Position numbers and translations under genes: made by a program. Shown here piece by piece: positions 63,440 to 64,000 of a stretch of 64,000 bases of DNA; the first letter of the stretch is position 1, and each line of letters begins with the position of its first letter. Source of the DNA: a virus; the IMG/VR virus record IMGVR_UViG_3300037189_025222, positions 1 through 64,000 of that record. One strand, 5' to 3'. The notes beneath the pieces were generated by a model. The model saw only the letters and a program-made list of their open reading frames with translations. It made no database searches and had not been told where the DNA came from.

Positions 63440-64000
63440 ATGATTGAACTTCCTGTTGGTTCTAGCGTCAAGGGTTTTGCAAAGCTCGGTCTGCAAAAGA
63501 AAGAGAATTGGGTTAGAGGAACTTATCTCGGCAACAACAAGGTCGAGTTCTGGACAGGCGCAGTATTGACCCTTGAGGATCGCAATATCAAGGAATACAG
63601 GCGACTCAAATCAAATAGCACTGAGCAGGCCGATTTTATCAATAGTTCTTGGGAAGCACTCAAGAATAATGTGCAGCAAGCTGTCTCTGCTTTTTTCCCT
63701 GATGTCAGCGTTCAGTTCGATGAGGATGAACACATCATTTACGCTCTGGATAACTGCCTTTCTATCTGTCCTGCGATTGTAGAAAAGAATACTTTTTGCT
63801 CTATCATTGAGATTCCCACATGGCAGGTTTGTGAAGAAGTTTATTATTCTTCTACCCAGTGGGAGCCCAGTGGTTCTGATCTTTGTGAAGTGGCAGATTC
63901 CCCGAATCCCATTTCAGCAGCAAAGTTGTTTGTTGACAGGATTTGGTCATATAAGACCGATGGTTTTTGGCAGAATAAGTATGATGATGCTTATGCTAAA
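63440..64000 (+). CDS. Hypothetical protein, partial (at least 187 aa)
   Basis: Open to the window edge. MIELPVGSSVKGFAKLGLQK then TYLGNNKVEFWTGAVLTLEDRNI, helical middle (QADFINSSWEALKNNVQQAV) and an acidic, Cys-bearing part (DNCLSICPAIV). AAGGAGA before the ATG. No family recognised; the C-terminus is outside the window. Confidence 0.75.
   Translation, partial: MIELPVGSSVKGFAKLGLQKKENWVRGTYLGNNKVEFWTGAVLTLEDRNIKEYRRLKSNSTEQADFINSSWEALKNNVQQAVSAFFPDVSVQFDEDEHIIYALDNCLSICPAIVEKNTFCSIIEIPTWQVCEEVYYSSTQWEPSGSDLCEVADSPNPISAAKLFVDRIWSYKTDGFWQNKYDDAYAK

Overview
The window looks like part of a large tailed-phage genome (jumbo-phage style), most likely of a phage infecting a Planctomycete. Genes are dense, short and mostly of unknown function, many pairs overlap by ATGA, and seven tRNA genes are present. 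The text includes phage families recognisable from memory (the KFGGLR/CE-x-CG family, the NYWGCSKFADWIRG family, DUF2958, a RuvB-like helicase, MoxR/VWA pairs, phage glycosyltransferases and PT-rich adhesins). Two proteins carry signatures I associate with Planctomycetes: the HEAT-like module at 6908-7564 and the AQ...EGCGSGS...CC...WYCCRRY secreted protein at 58584-58964. The host assignment is an inference; nothing here names the phage.

Layout. 1-5.2 kb: a plus-strand run of small accessory genes. 5.2-6.4 kb: a minus-strand protein built from six Myb/SANT-like repeats. 6.5-27.1 kb: a mixed-strand region with a sedolisin protease that lacks a propeptide, proteins starting with a short F-x-x-W/M-L leader (possible capsid targeting), a methyltransferase-GT25 fusion, PT-linker adhesins with discoidin-like domains, three consecutive sulfotransferase-like genes plus a 2OG oxygenase, a 2H phosphoesterase, and an HNH endonuclease next to tRNA-Thr. 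27.3-35.8 kb: glycosyltransferases interleaved with a family of genes that share a short N-terminal module (DGPIYSMLSGKP) and a conserved 5' DNA flank but have unrelated C-terminal parts. 35.8-38.2 kb: repeat- and hairpin-rich DNA with little coding. 38.2-64 kb: an almost wholly plus-strand region whose transcription units are preceded by a shared TTGTACCCTA element (21 exact copies, each 16-64 nt before a start codon).

The right half holds a RuvB-like ATPase, a striking 21-unit array of 35-bp repeats with non-conserved spacers (39689-40425) and a smaller related array (41632-41781). Both have sigma70-like promoters directly upstream. It also holds paralogous YA-repeat proteins, a ~200-nt structured noncoding transcript before an IS110-transposase-like protein, two paired hairpins sharing TTGACGTAAGT, two independent MoxR-ATPase/VWA modules, and a tRNA-Lys(TTT) interrupted by a 196-nt group I intron.

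Functionally the left half appears to build and decorate the virion surface (adhesins, glycosyl-, methyl- and sulfotransferases, oxygenase, swappable DGPIYS proteins). The right half looks like an intracellular programme under a dedicated promoter or control element. All seven tRNAs have U at the wobble position, which suits the AT-rich codon use of the phage. Function calls rest on motifs read by eye; no database search was possible.
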